A DNA stretch of 64,000 nucleotides from Nocardia arizonensis (GCF_001310275.1 NZ_LGYZ01000133.1:186001-250000), one strand, 5' to 3'. Numbered from the stretch's first letter, positions 52,915 through 61,443 are shown. The notes: a model not told the origin generated them from the letters alone. Program-made: numbers and translations.

Positions 52915-54204
52915 CTATTTGCCCAGCGCCTTCTCGGTGGCCGCGAGCAGGACGCAGGTGGCCAATCCGTCCATCGCCTTCTCCAATTCCGGCAGCTTCG
53001 GAAAGCTCGGAGCGATGCGAATGTTCTTGTCGTCGGTATCATTTCGGTACGGGAAGGCCGACCCCGCCGCGGTGAGCGCGATGCCTGCGTCCTTCGCCAG
53101 CGCGATGACCCGTGCCGCGGTGCCCTCCATCACGTCGAGACTGATGAAATAGCCGCCCTTGGGTTCGGTCCAGGACGCGACCTTCGACGCGCCGAGCCGG
53201 TCCTCCAGAATCTTCAGCACCAATTTGAATTTCGGCTCGAGGATTTCGCGGTGTTTCTGCATGTGCGCGCGGACCCCGTCGGCGTTGCCGAAGAAACGCA
53301 GATGGCGCAGCTGATTGATCTTGTCGGGGCCGATGCTGCTCTTGGCCGCATGGCCGAGATACCACTCCAGATTCTCCGTGGAGGCGCCGAGGAAACTCAC
53401 GCCCGCGCCCGCGAAGGTGATCTTGGAGGTGGAGGCGAAGACAATGGGCCGGTTCGGATTTCCGGCGGCAGCGGCCATACCGAGCACGTCGAGCACCGGC
53501 GCGGCGGTGTCGGTGAGCGGATGCACCGCATAAGCGTTGTCCCAGAACAGACGGAAGTCCGGCGCCGCTGCGGGCATCGAAACCAGTTCCCGCACGACCT
53601 CTTCGGAATACACCGCGCCGGTCGGATTGGCGTAGTTCGGCACCGCCCACAGACCCTTGATCTCGGGGTCGGCGGCCACCAGCGCGGCGATCGCGGCGGT
53701 ATTCGGGCCGTTGTCGGCCATCGGAATCGGGATCATCTCGAAACCGAGCGCCTCGGTGATGGCGAAGTGCCGGTCGTAACCCGGACTCGGGCACAGCCAT
53801 TTCACGGTCGGTTCCGCGGCCCAGCGGCGCTCGGAATCGTTGGTGCCGTACAGCATTGCGTAGACGATCACGTCGTGCATCAGTTGCAGGCTCGCGTTGT
53901 TGCCCGCGATCAGGTTCTCGGTCGGTATGCCGAGCAGTTCGCCGAAGATCGCGCGCAATTCGGGAAGCCCCCGCTGACCACCGTAGTTGCGGCAGTCGGT
54001 GCCGGTGCCGTCGCGGTAGTCGTCGGGTCCGGGCAGCGACAGCAGCCCCGCCGAGAGGTCCAACTGCTCCGGTGCGGGTTTGCCTCGCGTGAGGTCCAGC
54101 GTGAGCTTCTCGGTCTTGAGCGTCGCGTAATTCGCGGTCTGGGTCTCGTGTTCGGACACGAGTTCCTCGTGGCTCATCACACCGATTTGCGTTTGCCGGG
54201 GCAT
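52915..54204 (-). CDS. Aspartate aminotransferase, Rv3722c type
   Basis: A 429-residue fold-type-I PLP enzyme. The PLP lysine is K261 in FASTSKITFAGAG; other sites are CPSPGYDRHF, VPNYANPTGAVYS (Asn/Pro for the ring) and FWDNAYAVH (Asp/Tyr). It matches Rv3722c of M. tuberculosis, shown to be the main aspartate aminotransferase, in position, length and the N-terminal ELVSEHETQTANYATLK. A shorter start at MSHEELV (54177) is possible. The SRP RNA gene lies just upstream on the same strand, as in mycobacteria. Confidence 0.9.
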   Translation of the reverse strand: MPRQTQIGVMSHEELVSEHETQTANYATLKTEKLTLDLTRGKPAPEQLDLSAGLLSLPGPDDYRDGTGTDCRNYGGQRGLPELRAIFGELLGIPTENLIAGNNASLQLMHDVIVYAMLYGTNDSERRWAAEPTVKWLCPSPGYDRHFAITEALGFEMIPIPMADNGPNTAAIAALVAADPEIKGLWAVPNYANPTGAVYSEEVVRELVSMPAAAPDFRLFWDNAYAVHPLTDTAAPVLDVLGMAAAAGNPNRPIVFASTSKITFAGAGVSFLGASTENLEWYLGHAAKSSIGPDKINQLRHLRFFGNADGVRAHMQKHREILEPKFKLVLKILEDRLGASKVASWTEPKGGYFISLDVMEGTAARVIALAKDAGIALTAAGSAFPYRNDTDDKNIRIAPSFPKLPELEKAMDGLATCVLLAATEKALGK

Positions 54205-54360
54205 CCTGAGCAGCCTTTCGAAGCAGCGAAGGGGCGAATATTCGACATCCGTACCGGGGGTCGGACGACCGTCGGCGGACCGCTGCTCACGTTACCCGGG
54301 GACGGTGCCGAAGTGGTGGGCGATTCTCGACCGGGAGATCGGCCGACGGCCGGAGAATAG

Positions 54361-54447
54361 GGGACCCCGCGCACCCGGCAGAGCCCGTTGACCCTTGCTG
54401 CCTTCCGGCCCTGGGGGAGTTCACAGGATGCGCGCCGCGCGGGATCC
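54361..54447 (-). ncRNA. ffs: Bacterial signal recognition particle RNA (4.5S-type)
   Basis: On the minus strand the conserved domain-IV core reads CCAGGGCCGGAAGGCAGCA, with the SRP54-binding GGAAGG/AGCA loop. Terminal strands pair (GGATCCCGCGC with GCGCGGGGTCC, allowing G-T). The 5' and 3' ends are estimated from that pairing. It lies beside the aminotransferase and tRNA-Ser, as in mycobacteria. Confidence 0.92.
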
Positions 54448-54600
54448 GTTGGCCAGTGTAGCGGGTCATCGGACGCCAGCGCGGAAGGGGGGCGCGTCCT
54501 CCCGCATCCCCCTTGTGAAGCCCCCGTCCGGCCGCGCGGCGACGCCCGCGCAGGCCCCCGGTTTGGCATCTCGAGGGCATCTGCCGCTATGCTGCTCCAC

Positions 54601-54688
54601 GGAGGATTCGCCTAGTGGCCTATGGCGCTCGCCTGGAACGCGGGTTGGGTTAACGCCCTCAGGGGTTCAAATCCCCTATCCTCCGCCA
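54601..54688 (+). tRNA. tRNA-Ser(GGA)
   Basis: GGAGGAT and ATCCTCC form the acceptor stem. The anticodon arm has loop CTGGAAC, so the anticodon is GGA. A long variable arm and a T arm with GGTTCAAATCC follow, and CCA is encoded at 54686-54688. The 3' half serves as the integration target of the element on the right; the integrase reading frame extends into it. Confidence 0.96.
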
Positions 54689-56735
54689 AGTAGTACACGT
54701 TGGAACCCCGGTCAAACGCAAGTTTGGCCGGGGTTTCTGCTTGTCCGGCCTTGTTTCCGCTTTTGTGGCTGTTTCGCCTGGTTGTGACGGTTTCGGGCGT
54801 GAGGGCCGCGTCGTGGCCTTGTCCGGCAGTTCCGCGCCCGTCAGAGCGTGAAACGGCTCCTGCTATTCCCATCGCTGCTGCGTCGTCTGTCCTCGCGTGC
54901 GGCTGTGTGGATAGTGCTCGCCGGAACACCCCGAGCCCACCGATGTGGGGTGTGTGGACGCGGGTAGGAAGCATGGCGCTGCCACTGTTCGCGTCTGCCG
55001 CCTCGCGCTGTGCGTCGAATCCGCCAGCATCCTTCGCTTCGGTTGCCGCTTCCCTCACATCCGGGTGGTACCCCAACACCGCCCCGACGATCTCGCTCAG
55101 CTCCCCGCCTGCCAGTTCGGCCTCTTGCGGCGTCCAACCACTGCTGCTTGTGGCGCTGGTCGAAGCATCCGGGTCGTCGTGGCTGTCTATCGTGAGCCAG
55201 GCGAACATGGCGCTGTTGAGCAGTTGCCGGGCGGTACCGTCGGCTCGCTCGTAGAGGGTGCGGGCATGCGTCAGCAGGCCAAGCACAACGTCGAGCTGGG
55301 TATTGAGATCCGCCAGCTGGATGTCGGCGGTTTGGATGAGTCGTCGTGCGTCAGCGATCTCGGCCATGACGGCGGTCTGTCGCTGTTTGAGGTCTTCGAC
55401 CGGGATGGCGTCAGCCATATACGCGTCGATCAGTTTCGTCTTCTGGCGTTCGAGTTGGATCAGGCGGCGACGCTGCTGTTCGGCGAGCTGAGTGTGTTGG
55501 TCGCGCAGTTGCTTGGCGTCGGCCAAGACTTCTTCGCGGATGCTGGCAATCTCGGTTTCACTGAACCGGATACGGCCCCAGCGCTCAGCCACCTTGTCCT
55601 CGATGGCACTGGCTGGAATGTAGGGCAAATCGCAGGTCGAGCGGCCGGTGTGCCGTCCCAGGCAGAAGAAATAGTCGTAGCGTCCGCCTTTGCCTCGGCT
55701 CCAGCCGTAGCCGATCCGTCCGCCACACCGCTGGCAGCGCAAGCTGCCCTTGAGATAATGCCCGTGCTTCCAGGAACGATCCCCGGCGATACGCCGTCCG
55801 GCCAGCACGTCTTGCACCTGCTGCCAGGTGATCTCATCCACCAGCGGCGGATGCTTGCCCTCGAACAGCACGCCCTTGAAGCGGATCAGGCCCTTGTAGT
55901 ACGGATTGCTGAGTAGCCGGTGCAGTTGGGCGCGGCTGAGCGGTGTGCCGACATATTTCTTGGTCGGGCGGCTGCGCAGACCCCGTGCTTCCAGTTCGTC
56001 GCGTAGCGCCGCGATGCTCCACTCGCCAGTCGCGTACTGCTCGAATGCCCAGGCCATATGGTGGCCGCGTACTTCGTCGATGACCACGCTCTTGATGTCC
56101 GTACCGTCCACTCGGTGGACGACGTTGAGGTACCCGATGGGTGCCTGTCCCGGTGTGCCGCCACGCTTGACCTTCTCACTCATGCCTTTCTTGGCTTCGG
56201 TGGAGAGGTTGCGAGAGTAGTACTCAGCAAACGACGCCACGATGCCGTGCATGAGCGTGCCCGCCGGGGTTTCGTCCACCATCTCCGACACCGATACCAA
56301 CGTCGCCCCGGCTTGGCGGATGGCGAGGAGGATCGCCACGTCGTCGGCGCGGTCGCGGGCCAGCCGATCCAGCTTATGCACGATGACGTAATCCACGGGC
56401 GGCTGCGAGGGATCGGCCAAGCGTGCCAGCAAGGCTTGTAGCCCCGGCCGATCCGCCGACCGGGCCGAAGCCCCGGCATCCACGAACTCTTCGACCGCAG
56501 CGTCGAGTTCATGAGCGCGTTTGTGGCAGCTGGTGCGCTGCGCCGGGATCGAGTAGCCCTCGATTTCACCGTCGCGCTTGGCTTGGCGCGCGGTGGAGAC
56601 GCGCAGGTACACCAGGGCCAGCTTGGGGCGGAAGGGTTCGCCTCCGAGGGGTAGATCGCTCGGGCTGTTCGGGTCGTGGGACGGGAACGGCTCCTGCGGT
56701 GAAGCATGAGGATTGCGAGTGTTTCGTGTTGCCAT
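54612..56735 (-). CDS. Large serine recombinase (integrase)
   Basis: A 707-residue integrase. The N-terminal resolvase domain (about 38-185) has catalytic S47 in LVYLRVSTARQ and YVIVHKLDRLARD. A recombinase domain follows, with a zinc ribbon starting at C334-C337 (CQRC) and ending near FCLGRHTGRSTCD, then a coiled coil (about 400-470) and a low-complexity C-terminus. The start ATG 56735 has a perfect AAAGGAGG site. The stop lies inside the tRNA gene, so the last 20 or so residues are specified by the tRNA sequence and would change on excision. Integration at a tRNA end is more usual for tyrosine recombinases. Confidence 0.94.
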   Translation of the reverse strand: MATRNTRNPHASPQEPFPSHDPNSPSDLPLGGEPFRPKLALVYLRVSTARQAKRDGEIEGYSIPAQRTSCHKRAHELDAAVEEFVDAGASARSADRPGLQALLARLADPSQPPVDYVIVHKLDRLARDRADDVAILLAIRQAGATLVSVSEMVDETPAGTLMHGIVASFAEYYSRNLSTEAKKGMSEKVKRGGTPGQAPIGYLNVVHRVDGTDIKSVVIDEVRGHHMAWAFEQYATGEWSIAALRDELEARGLRSRPTKKYVGTPLSRAQLHRLLSNPYYKGLIRFKGVLFEGKHPPLVDEITWQQVQDVLAGRRIAGDRSWKHGHYLKGSLRCQRCGGRIGYGWSRGKGGRYDYFFCLGRHTGRSTCDLPYIPASAIEDKVAERWGRIRFSETEIASIREEVLADAKQLRDQHTQLAEQQRRRLIQLERQKTKLIDAYMADAIPVEDLKQRQTAVMAEIADARRLIQTADIQLADLNTQLDVVLGLLTHARTLYERADGTARQLLNSAMFAWLTIDSHDDPDASTSATSSSGWTPQEAELAGGELSEIVGAVLGYHPDVREAATEAKDAGGFDAQREAADANSGSAMLPTRVHTPHIGGLGVFRRALSTQPHARTDDAAAMGIAGAVSRSDGRGTAGQGHDAALTPETVTTRRNSHKSGNKAGQAETPAKLAFDRGSNVYYLAEDRGFEPLRALTQPAFQASAIGH

Positions 56736-57224
56736 AGATAACCTCCTTTGCCGGGACTACGTTTCGGTATGGTCGGACGCGCGTCGGCGGAGGCTTCACC
56801 CGTTTACAAGGATAGGGAGGGTCGCCATGCGGCGACCCTCCCTATCTCGTGGAGTGAAAATTGTGTTTATTCGCGCTTTTGCGTGGTCGCCATACACCCT
56901 ATTTTACAATCCCTTGCGGGTTTTGGGAAGAAAGGCGGGGAAACAATTTTGTTACGGCGCAACGGGTTTGGGGAAAATAGGGATGGAAGACGATGATGGG
57001 GAATGCTTCCGGCGACAGCGGGCGGCAATCTTCTGCCGCTTTTGAGTGCGTTCTGTCCGGAGGACTCGGATGTGGGCGATGCCCGTGCGGGCTTCCGGCA
57101 GCGAGCCGTCGTGACGGTGGCCGTGGCCCGGTTGGTCTGTGGAGTCGAAGATGTGGCCACCACGGTCGATCTGGGCGTATTCGTCCCGCTATTCGCGCCG
57201 CATCGACCTGGAAATCGTTCTGAC
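56736..57224. other. Gene-poor stretch upstream of the integrase
   Basis: No convincing gene is present. It holds the integrase ribosome site and promoter region, a strong palindrome, and an AT-rich tract (about 56850-56980, with CCTATTTTACAATCC) likely to contain promoters. An 84-codon frame at 57003-57257 has no family signature and I do not call it. Confidence 0.6.
56811..56846. repeat. Perfect palindrome with 16-bp arms
   Basis: Arms 56811-56826 (GATAGGGAGGGTCGCC) and 56831-56846 are perfect complements around an ATGC loop, 76 bases upstream of the integrase start. It could be a bidirectional terminator insulating the integrase, or a recombination directionality-related site. No T-run follows on either strand. 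Confidence 0.85.
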
Positions 57225-57279
57225 CTCAGCAGATTCCGACTTACGGGAGCCGAATGATGGTGCCCTATCGGGCACCACA
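57225..57279 (+). repeat. 55-bp hairpin repeat, copy 1
   Basis: It is about 80% identical to copy 2 at 57995-58049 (44 of 55 positions by eye). The shared core AGCCGAATGATGGTGCCC runs into a hairpin, TGGTGCCC-TATC-GGGCACCA. The 8-bp stem is identical in both copies while the loop differs. Confidence 0.8.
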
Positions 57280-57392
57280 ACCAGATGCGTGAACCTGTCG
57301 GCGCAGCGGCGTATGTTCCTGAGCGAGGCGGCCCCAGATCCACCGCGATCTGCGATCGCCTCGCCGAAGCCGAACCGCCAGAACGGATCATC

Positions 57393-57932
57393 ATGCCGAC
57401 GTACTACCACCTCGATCGAGGACACCGACTCCAAGAAGGTGCGGTCATCGAGCGTTCACGCAATACATCGCCGAAATGGTTTGACGATGGCTTGTCGTTG
57501 CACGGCGAGTCATATTTGCGCGGAACGTTTCAGACGAAGATTATCAATGACAAGGGCAAAGAGCGGTTCGCGGTCGATCAATGTACGAGCCTCGAACTGT
57601 TGTGGGAGCTGGTGCGATTGAATAAGTTCCAAGGCGCACCGTCTCGACTCCAGTCCTTCTTCGCGTTCGAGAGCTTGGACGATGCACGCCAGTTCCAAGC
57701 CTTGAAGCAGTGCGGAACGATCTGGGAAGTCGAAACCGCAGATCCGGGATTTCGTGCCGACATGTCGCTGCTTCAGACCCTGCCCGAAACAGGGGACGTC
57801 CTTCAACTCGCCGACATCTACTGGGCTCAGTTCGAGGGCTACGACCGGTCAGGGATGCCAACCGAATGGGGGCCGCCGGTCTGGGAAGTCCTCCTGAGCG
57901 CACCGGTGCGTGTCGTACGGGCAGTGGGATAG
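57393..57932 (+). CDS. DUF2441-like protein
   Basis: A 179-residue protein if started at ATG 57393 (MPTYYHLDRGHRLQEG); the frame is open to ATG 57285 but that extension looks non-conserved. GLSLHGESYLR, LLWELVRLNKF and SRLQSFFAFESLDDARQF fit my recollection of the DUF2441 family, often found on mobile elements and sometimes compared with ADP-ribosyltransferase folds. That link is not certain and no catalytic residue is proven. No Shine-Dalgarno site is clear before either start. The gene is framed by two hairpin repeats. It may be a defence or toxin-type cargo gene. Confidence 0.55.
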   Translation: MPTYYHLDRGHRLQEGAVIERSRNTSPKWFDDGLSLHGESYLRGTFQTKIINDKGKERFAVDQCTSLELLWELVRLNKFQGAPSRLQSFFAFESLDDARQFQALKQCGTIWEVETADPGFRADMSLLQTLPETGDVLQLADIYWAQFEGYDRSGMPTEWGPPVWEVLLSAPVRVVRAVG

Positions 57933-57994
57933 CAGGCAGCGTCACCCCACCCTCTCGACCACCCCTTCGCCCTGACATACAAACCCGCATCCAC

Positions 57995-58049
57995 CTCGCT
58001 GGATGCCGTCTTGCGGAAGCCGAATGATGGTGCCCTCATGGGCACCACA
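57995..58049 (+). repeat. 55-bp hairpin repeat, copy 2
   Basis: Matches copy 1 at 57225-57279. Here the hairpin is TGGTGCCC-TCAT-GGGCACCA. The two copies flank the DUF2441-like gene in direct orientation. Confidence 0.8.
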
Positions 58050-58442
58050 GAACACTGCCCGTCAACGAATGCCGGTGCGCCCTCGGCGTCGTGGTGGAGG
58101 CTGTCCGTCATGGCGGATGCCGCCTGATCGACGTGCCGGAGTCCGTTGAACAGGTGCTCGCCCGTCGCCGCGTTCACCAACAAGAAGAGATGCAGGAAAC
58201 CCCCATCAGTCGTTGTACGAACACGGCTGGATCTGGGCTGTGACCGGGGCTAGCGGTGAAGCAGAAGACGACGTGATGCGACGGGCGAAGCGGTCACTCC
58301 TGACCGGCTTTCTGTTTGATCCGGCCATCGCTTCTTCCGATCTGCTTCACATCATCGCCGGAAACCAAGCGATTGCTTAGCACTGCGGGAGCCGGTTTGG
58401 AAGAGGAGTGATTCATCTCACAATCGGAAGTTACTGATCAGC

Positions 58443-58527
58443 ATCCACAGCAAATGACTGAGGAAATGGTCGAACAACGGTTCGAAAGCCGGATTTATCC
58501 ACAGTCTGTTAACAAAACCATCCACAG
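58443..58527 (+). other. DnaA-box-like cluster in AT-rich DNA (possible origin)
   Basis: ATCCACAG occurs at 58443-58450, 58497-58504 and 58520-58527. The middle one sits in TTATCCACA (58495-58503), a perfect consensus DnaA box. The stretch is AT-rich and gene-free. This could be a replication origin of the excised element, or a regulatory region. No Rep protein gene is seen in the window. Confidence 0.45.
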
Positions 58528-58598
58528 CTCACAAATGACCAGGTAGACGTGGACTTACATCCGTGTCATTCGTCGGGTATATGCTGTGCCAAGCACGC

Positions 58599-58642
58599 GA
58601 CTACGGAGTCGAAATCCCTGGTCGGGCTTCCGCTCCGTAGTC
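58599..58642. repeat. 10-bp inverted repeat
   Basis: GACTACGGAG (58599-58608) and CTCCGTAGTC (58633-58642) are perfect complements separated by 24 bases, about 160 bp upstream of the DUF3892 gene. It could be an RNA hairpin in its leader or an operator; a TATATG (58578-58583) just upstream may be a -10. Confidence 0.6.
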
Positions 58643-58803
58643 AACGTGGTTCTGCTTGCGTAGGGCAGGCCACGAAGCTACCAAGAGTCGTAGCGCTGCG
58701 CTAATTGAACGCGCCAGTTTGCTGGGAAGTCTCCGGTTTCGGACGTGCTCGGAGATGCCTTCCCTGGTATCTCCGTCAGCCCAACCGGAAGGACGGAGAC
58801 CTC

Positions 58804-59088
58804 ATGGCCATCCGTATCACTGAAGTCCACCTCGAAGGTGGCAATACGCATGAGCACATTCAGTTGCTCAAGTGGATCGAAGACGGGACCGGCAACTCCG
58901 ATACGTGGACCAGGGCGCGTCTCGTCACCTGGATCGAAGACAAAGGCGGCCATGCCTACGTCCAGCAGCCGGGAACGAAGCCTGCCACGGTTGAGGTGAA
59001 GACGCCGGGCAACGGTCGGCCGAAGTACCTCCAGACTCGGCCGGACGGAGATCCGAGAAACAACCTGCTCAACTTGCCGAAGTTCTGA
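58804..59088 (+). CDS. DUF3892 domain protein
   Basis: A 94-residue protein from ATG 58804 with GGAG ahead. It has IRITEVHLEGGNTHEHIQLL, TWTRARLVTWIEDKGGHAYV and the end RPDGDPRNNLLNLPKF, which fits the DUF3892 family. These small proteins are frequent on mobile elements and plasmids and have no known function. An inverted repeat in its upstream region and a probable terminator behind suggest a single-gene transcript. Confidence 0.75.
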   Translation: MAIRITEVHLEGGNTHEHIQLLKWIEDGTGNSDTWTRARLVTWIEDKGGHAYVQQPGTKPATVEVKTPGNGRPKYLQTRPDGDPRNNLLNLPKF

Positions 59089-59122
59089 CCTGACGGCACT
59101 TCGCCATCACAAATGGCCGGGC

Positions 59123-59164
59123 AACCCGCTGGAACCTACCGAAATCAGGCAGTTTCGGCGGGTT
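59123..59164 (+). terminator. Probable terminator of the DUF3892 gene
   Basis: CCGAAA (59139-59144) pairs with TTTCGG (59153-59158), and AACCCG (59123-59128) pairs with CGGGTT (59159-59164), giving a bulged stem followed by GTTCGTC. Confidence 0.5.
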
Positions 59165-59297
59165 GTTCGTCGTCAGCAACGACGGTACGCAGGCGGTCAG
59201 TAACACCGCTGGCCAACAACGCACCACCACTTCCGCGATTCACAGCCGTGAAGATGCGGAAAGACCGAATCTTGATCTTTCATCTAGGATTAACGCC

Positions 59298-60062
59298 GTG
59301 ACTGGCCCTCTCGACATCACCGACCTCCATGTTCCCGTGACTGTGGCGGTGGAGGACGGATCGGTTGGTGGTATATCGTTCCCTCCTGAGCGCCCCGCCT
59401 CGCTGACGGATGCCGAAACGATTCGTGCTAACGATTGGCAGGCGTTCCAGACGTTGCCTCGGCTTGACGACCATTGGACGCGGAAGGTCTGGGAACCGGA
59501 TTACGCCGCCTACTACTGGTATCTGACCTTCACCGATCCGGCACTCGTGCGTCTTGTCGAGCAGAGTCAGTCACGCCTTGATACGACGCATCTGAGTTTG
59601 GTGCCAGCCGACGGCCTTCACCTGACAGTCCTGAAAGTGGGTGCGGCCGAAGGCATTACAGTATCCGAGATGGAGGCCATCGTCGCAACTGCCGATGAAC
59701 AGTTGGCCGAGATGGATGCATTCTCGCTGGATGTTGGCCCGCTGGCTGGTTCGCCCAGCGCAATTCGCTTCTCGGTGACACCCTGGGATTGCCTGGTTGA
59801 CCTGCACGCTCGACTCACCACAAGCCTGGCCACAGTACGACCAGAGTTCCGGCCGAAGCCGACCTCCCGATTTCGCCCGCACCTCGGCATTGCCTACAAC
59901 AAGACGCCGCGCGACGCGACACCGGTCATCAGAGAGATTGCGGCACTGCGCGACTTGCCATCGGCGACCGTGCTGGTGGACGCCGTCAAGCTGGTGCGGC
60001 TGTGGCGCACCGATCACCGCTATGAGTGGGATGAGTGCGCGGTCATCACTCTTCGGCCGTAG
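59298..60062 (+). CDS. 2H-phosphoesterase-like (2'-5' RNA ligase family) protein
   Basis: A 254-residue protein starting at GTG 59298, seven bases after TAGGAT (59285-59290), so probably leaderless. Two family motifs are present: H108-L-T110-V in GLHLTVLKVG and H195-L-G197-I in FRPHLGIAYN. 2H enzymes use two HxT/S motifs to cleave cyclic or 2',5'-phosphodiesters; here the second Ser/Thr is Gly, so activity may be altered. Such proteins sit on many mobile elements and could act on cyclic nucleotides or RNA ends. The last 17 bp overlap the convergent regulator gene. Confidence 0.75.
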   Translation: MTGPLDITDLHVPVTVAVEDGSVGGISFPPERPASLTDAETIRANDWQAFQTLPRLDDHWTRKVWEPDYAAYYWYLTFTDPALVRLVEQSQSRLDTTHLSLVPADGLHLTVLKVGAAEGITVSEMEAIVATADEQLAEMDAFSLDVGPLAGSPSAIRFSVTPWDCLVDLHARLTTSLATVRPEFRPKPTSRFRPHLGIAYNKTPRDATPVIREIAALRDLPSATVLVDAVKLVRLWRTDHRYEWDECAVITLRP

Positions 60063-61386
60063 CCCTGTCAGGTGACGCAACCGTTCGTGCTTTGGCTGAC
60101 CATTCGCGCAGTTCATCCGCGTAGTCCTTGGCCTTGCGGACGTCAACCATCGTCACGACGTCGGCGAGGTCGTGGGCACGCTGCCACACCGACCGGATGG
60201 GCCGGTCTTGAGAAGCGTTGAGCGCTTCGACGCCGAGATCCATCGCATGTTCGACGTCGCGATCAGGCTGACGCACCAGTGCCGTGGCTACATCCAGGCG
60301 AACCAGCGACCGGCTCCATACCGAGTCCGATGCATTGACGTGTGCTTCAACCTGCTGGCCGTAGGTGAGTGTCTGCTCGTAGTCGCCAGCTGAGAGATAC
60401 GCCGTGGCCGCGTTGGCCTCCAAGCGTGCCTCGCTGTACGGCTGGAACGACAAAGCTGGGGTCAGGCCGGGCGGCGTCTCGACGGACGAAGCGATTGACA
60501 TCGCCGCCTCAACTGCGCGTTCGACACCCTTCGCATCTCCGATCTTCCCCAGCGCTCGGGCTAATCCGTTCGTGTAGAGGCGGATCGCCTGCGCAGTATC
60601 GCCCACGAGCCGAATTCCTTCCTCGGCAAGTCCAACCGCAGTCGTGTACTCCTCTTGGTAGTAGGCGCAGAAGCTCTGCGTCCCTTTGACCCACGCTTGC
60701 AGCTCAACATCTCGAATGAACTCGGCGATCCTCAGTGCTTCCCGGCTGTACATGTTCGCGGCGTGGAACCGCCCGCGGTTGACCGCCATATAGCCGAGTG
60801 CACCCGCAAGCTGTCCGTCCAATCTGTACAGGCGTTGCAGCTGCACTGGCTGATGGCACTGTTCCAGGAGTGAATTGACCTCTTGGCGCAGGGAACGCAC
60901 CTCAGGTGCCAGACGGACCGGTCCTTCCAGTTCGTAGCGACCAAGCACGTCCGCAAGCGCCACGTCGATGACATCAATGACAGCCTCGTCAACGTCGAAG
61001 GCGTGCAGTCTGCTCATCCGCCGGACAATCTCCGCCGGAGGTTCAAAGACATCGCTGCTACTTGTCGCTGTGGCCACTGTGATTGACGCTGCGGGCACTT
61101 CATACTGCCGGGTAGTGGACGGATGCCGCCTCCGCCAAACATCCTCTCCCTCCCCAACAATCTCCTCGAACCTGGCCCGGTCGTCGTCGGATGCCCGCGA
61201 CTGGTAGGTCGTATCCAGAATCGCCTGGGTGTTGGAGCGCGGCACGACGGCACTCAGACCACTGCGCCAGTTGGCGACGGTGGTCGTCTCTAGCCCGAGC
61301 AGTGCAGCGAATTCCCGCACCGACCGTCTCATCGCTTCTTGCAAAGCGGCTGCTTCAAATCCTGTCCATTCCCGCCCTCGTACCAT
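60046..61386 (-). CDS. HTH transcriptional regulator with TPR-like sensor domain
   Basis: A 446-residue regulator. The N-terminal XRE-type HTH (MRRSVREFAALLGLETTTVANWRSG) is residues about 20-45. From about 140 to 430 come TPR-like helical repeats. This architecture is common in actinobacteria, where the repeats sense peptides or protein partners. The ATG 61386 lies six bases after a -10-like TAGGTA (61393-61398 on the minus strand), so it is probably leaderless. The divergent region carries four GGTACC sites, candidate operators for this protein. Confidence 0.82.
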   Translation of the reverse strand: MVRGREWTGFEAAALQEAMRRSVREFAALLGLETTTVANWRSGLSAVVPRSNTQAILDTTYQSRASDDDRARFEEIVGEGEDVWRRRHPSTTRQYEVPAASITVATATSSSDVFEPPAEIVRRMSRLHAFDVDEAVIDVIDVALADVLGRYELEGPVRLAPEVRSLRQEVNSLLEQCHQPVQLQRLYRLDGQLAGALGYMAVNRGRFHAANMYSREALRIAEFIRDVELQAWVKGTQSFCAYYQEEYTTAVGLAEEGIRLVGDTAQAIRLYTNGLARALGKIGDAKGVERAVEAAMSIASSVETPPGLTPALSFQPYSEARLEANAATAYLSAGDYEQTLTYGQQVEAHVNASDSVWSRSLVRLDVATALVRQPDRDVEHAMDLGVEALNASQDRPIRSVWQRAHDLADVVTMVDVRKAKDYADELREWSAKARTVASPDRATAEE

Positions 61387-61443
61387 CGCCCCTACCTACC
61401 GCTTTTCGGTCCTGAACTGGGCAAACCCTTACCTAACGCCAAC

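Larger units (their letters stand above)
57933..58803. other. Gene-poor stretch with repeat copy 2, DnaA-box-like motifs and an inverted repeat
   Basis: These 871 bases hold no gene I can support firmly. A short frame from GTG 58240 to TAG 58380 (46 codons, ending ADDV-like then LLHIIAGNQAIA) is not recognisable. From about 58390 to 58560 the sequence is clearly AT-richer than its surroundings and contains three ATCCACAG motifs. Confidence 0.6.

Noticed and set aside
57003..57257. 84-codon rightward frame in the element
   Set aside because: No ribosome site, no family motif, and it runs into the hairpin repeat; kept as uncalled sequence.
58240..58380. 46-codon frame starting at GTG 58240
   Set aside because: Possible remnant, but no ribosome site or known motif supports it.
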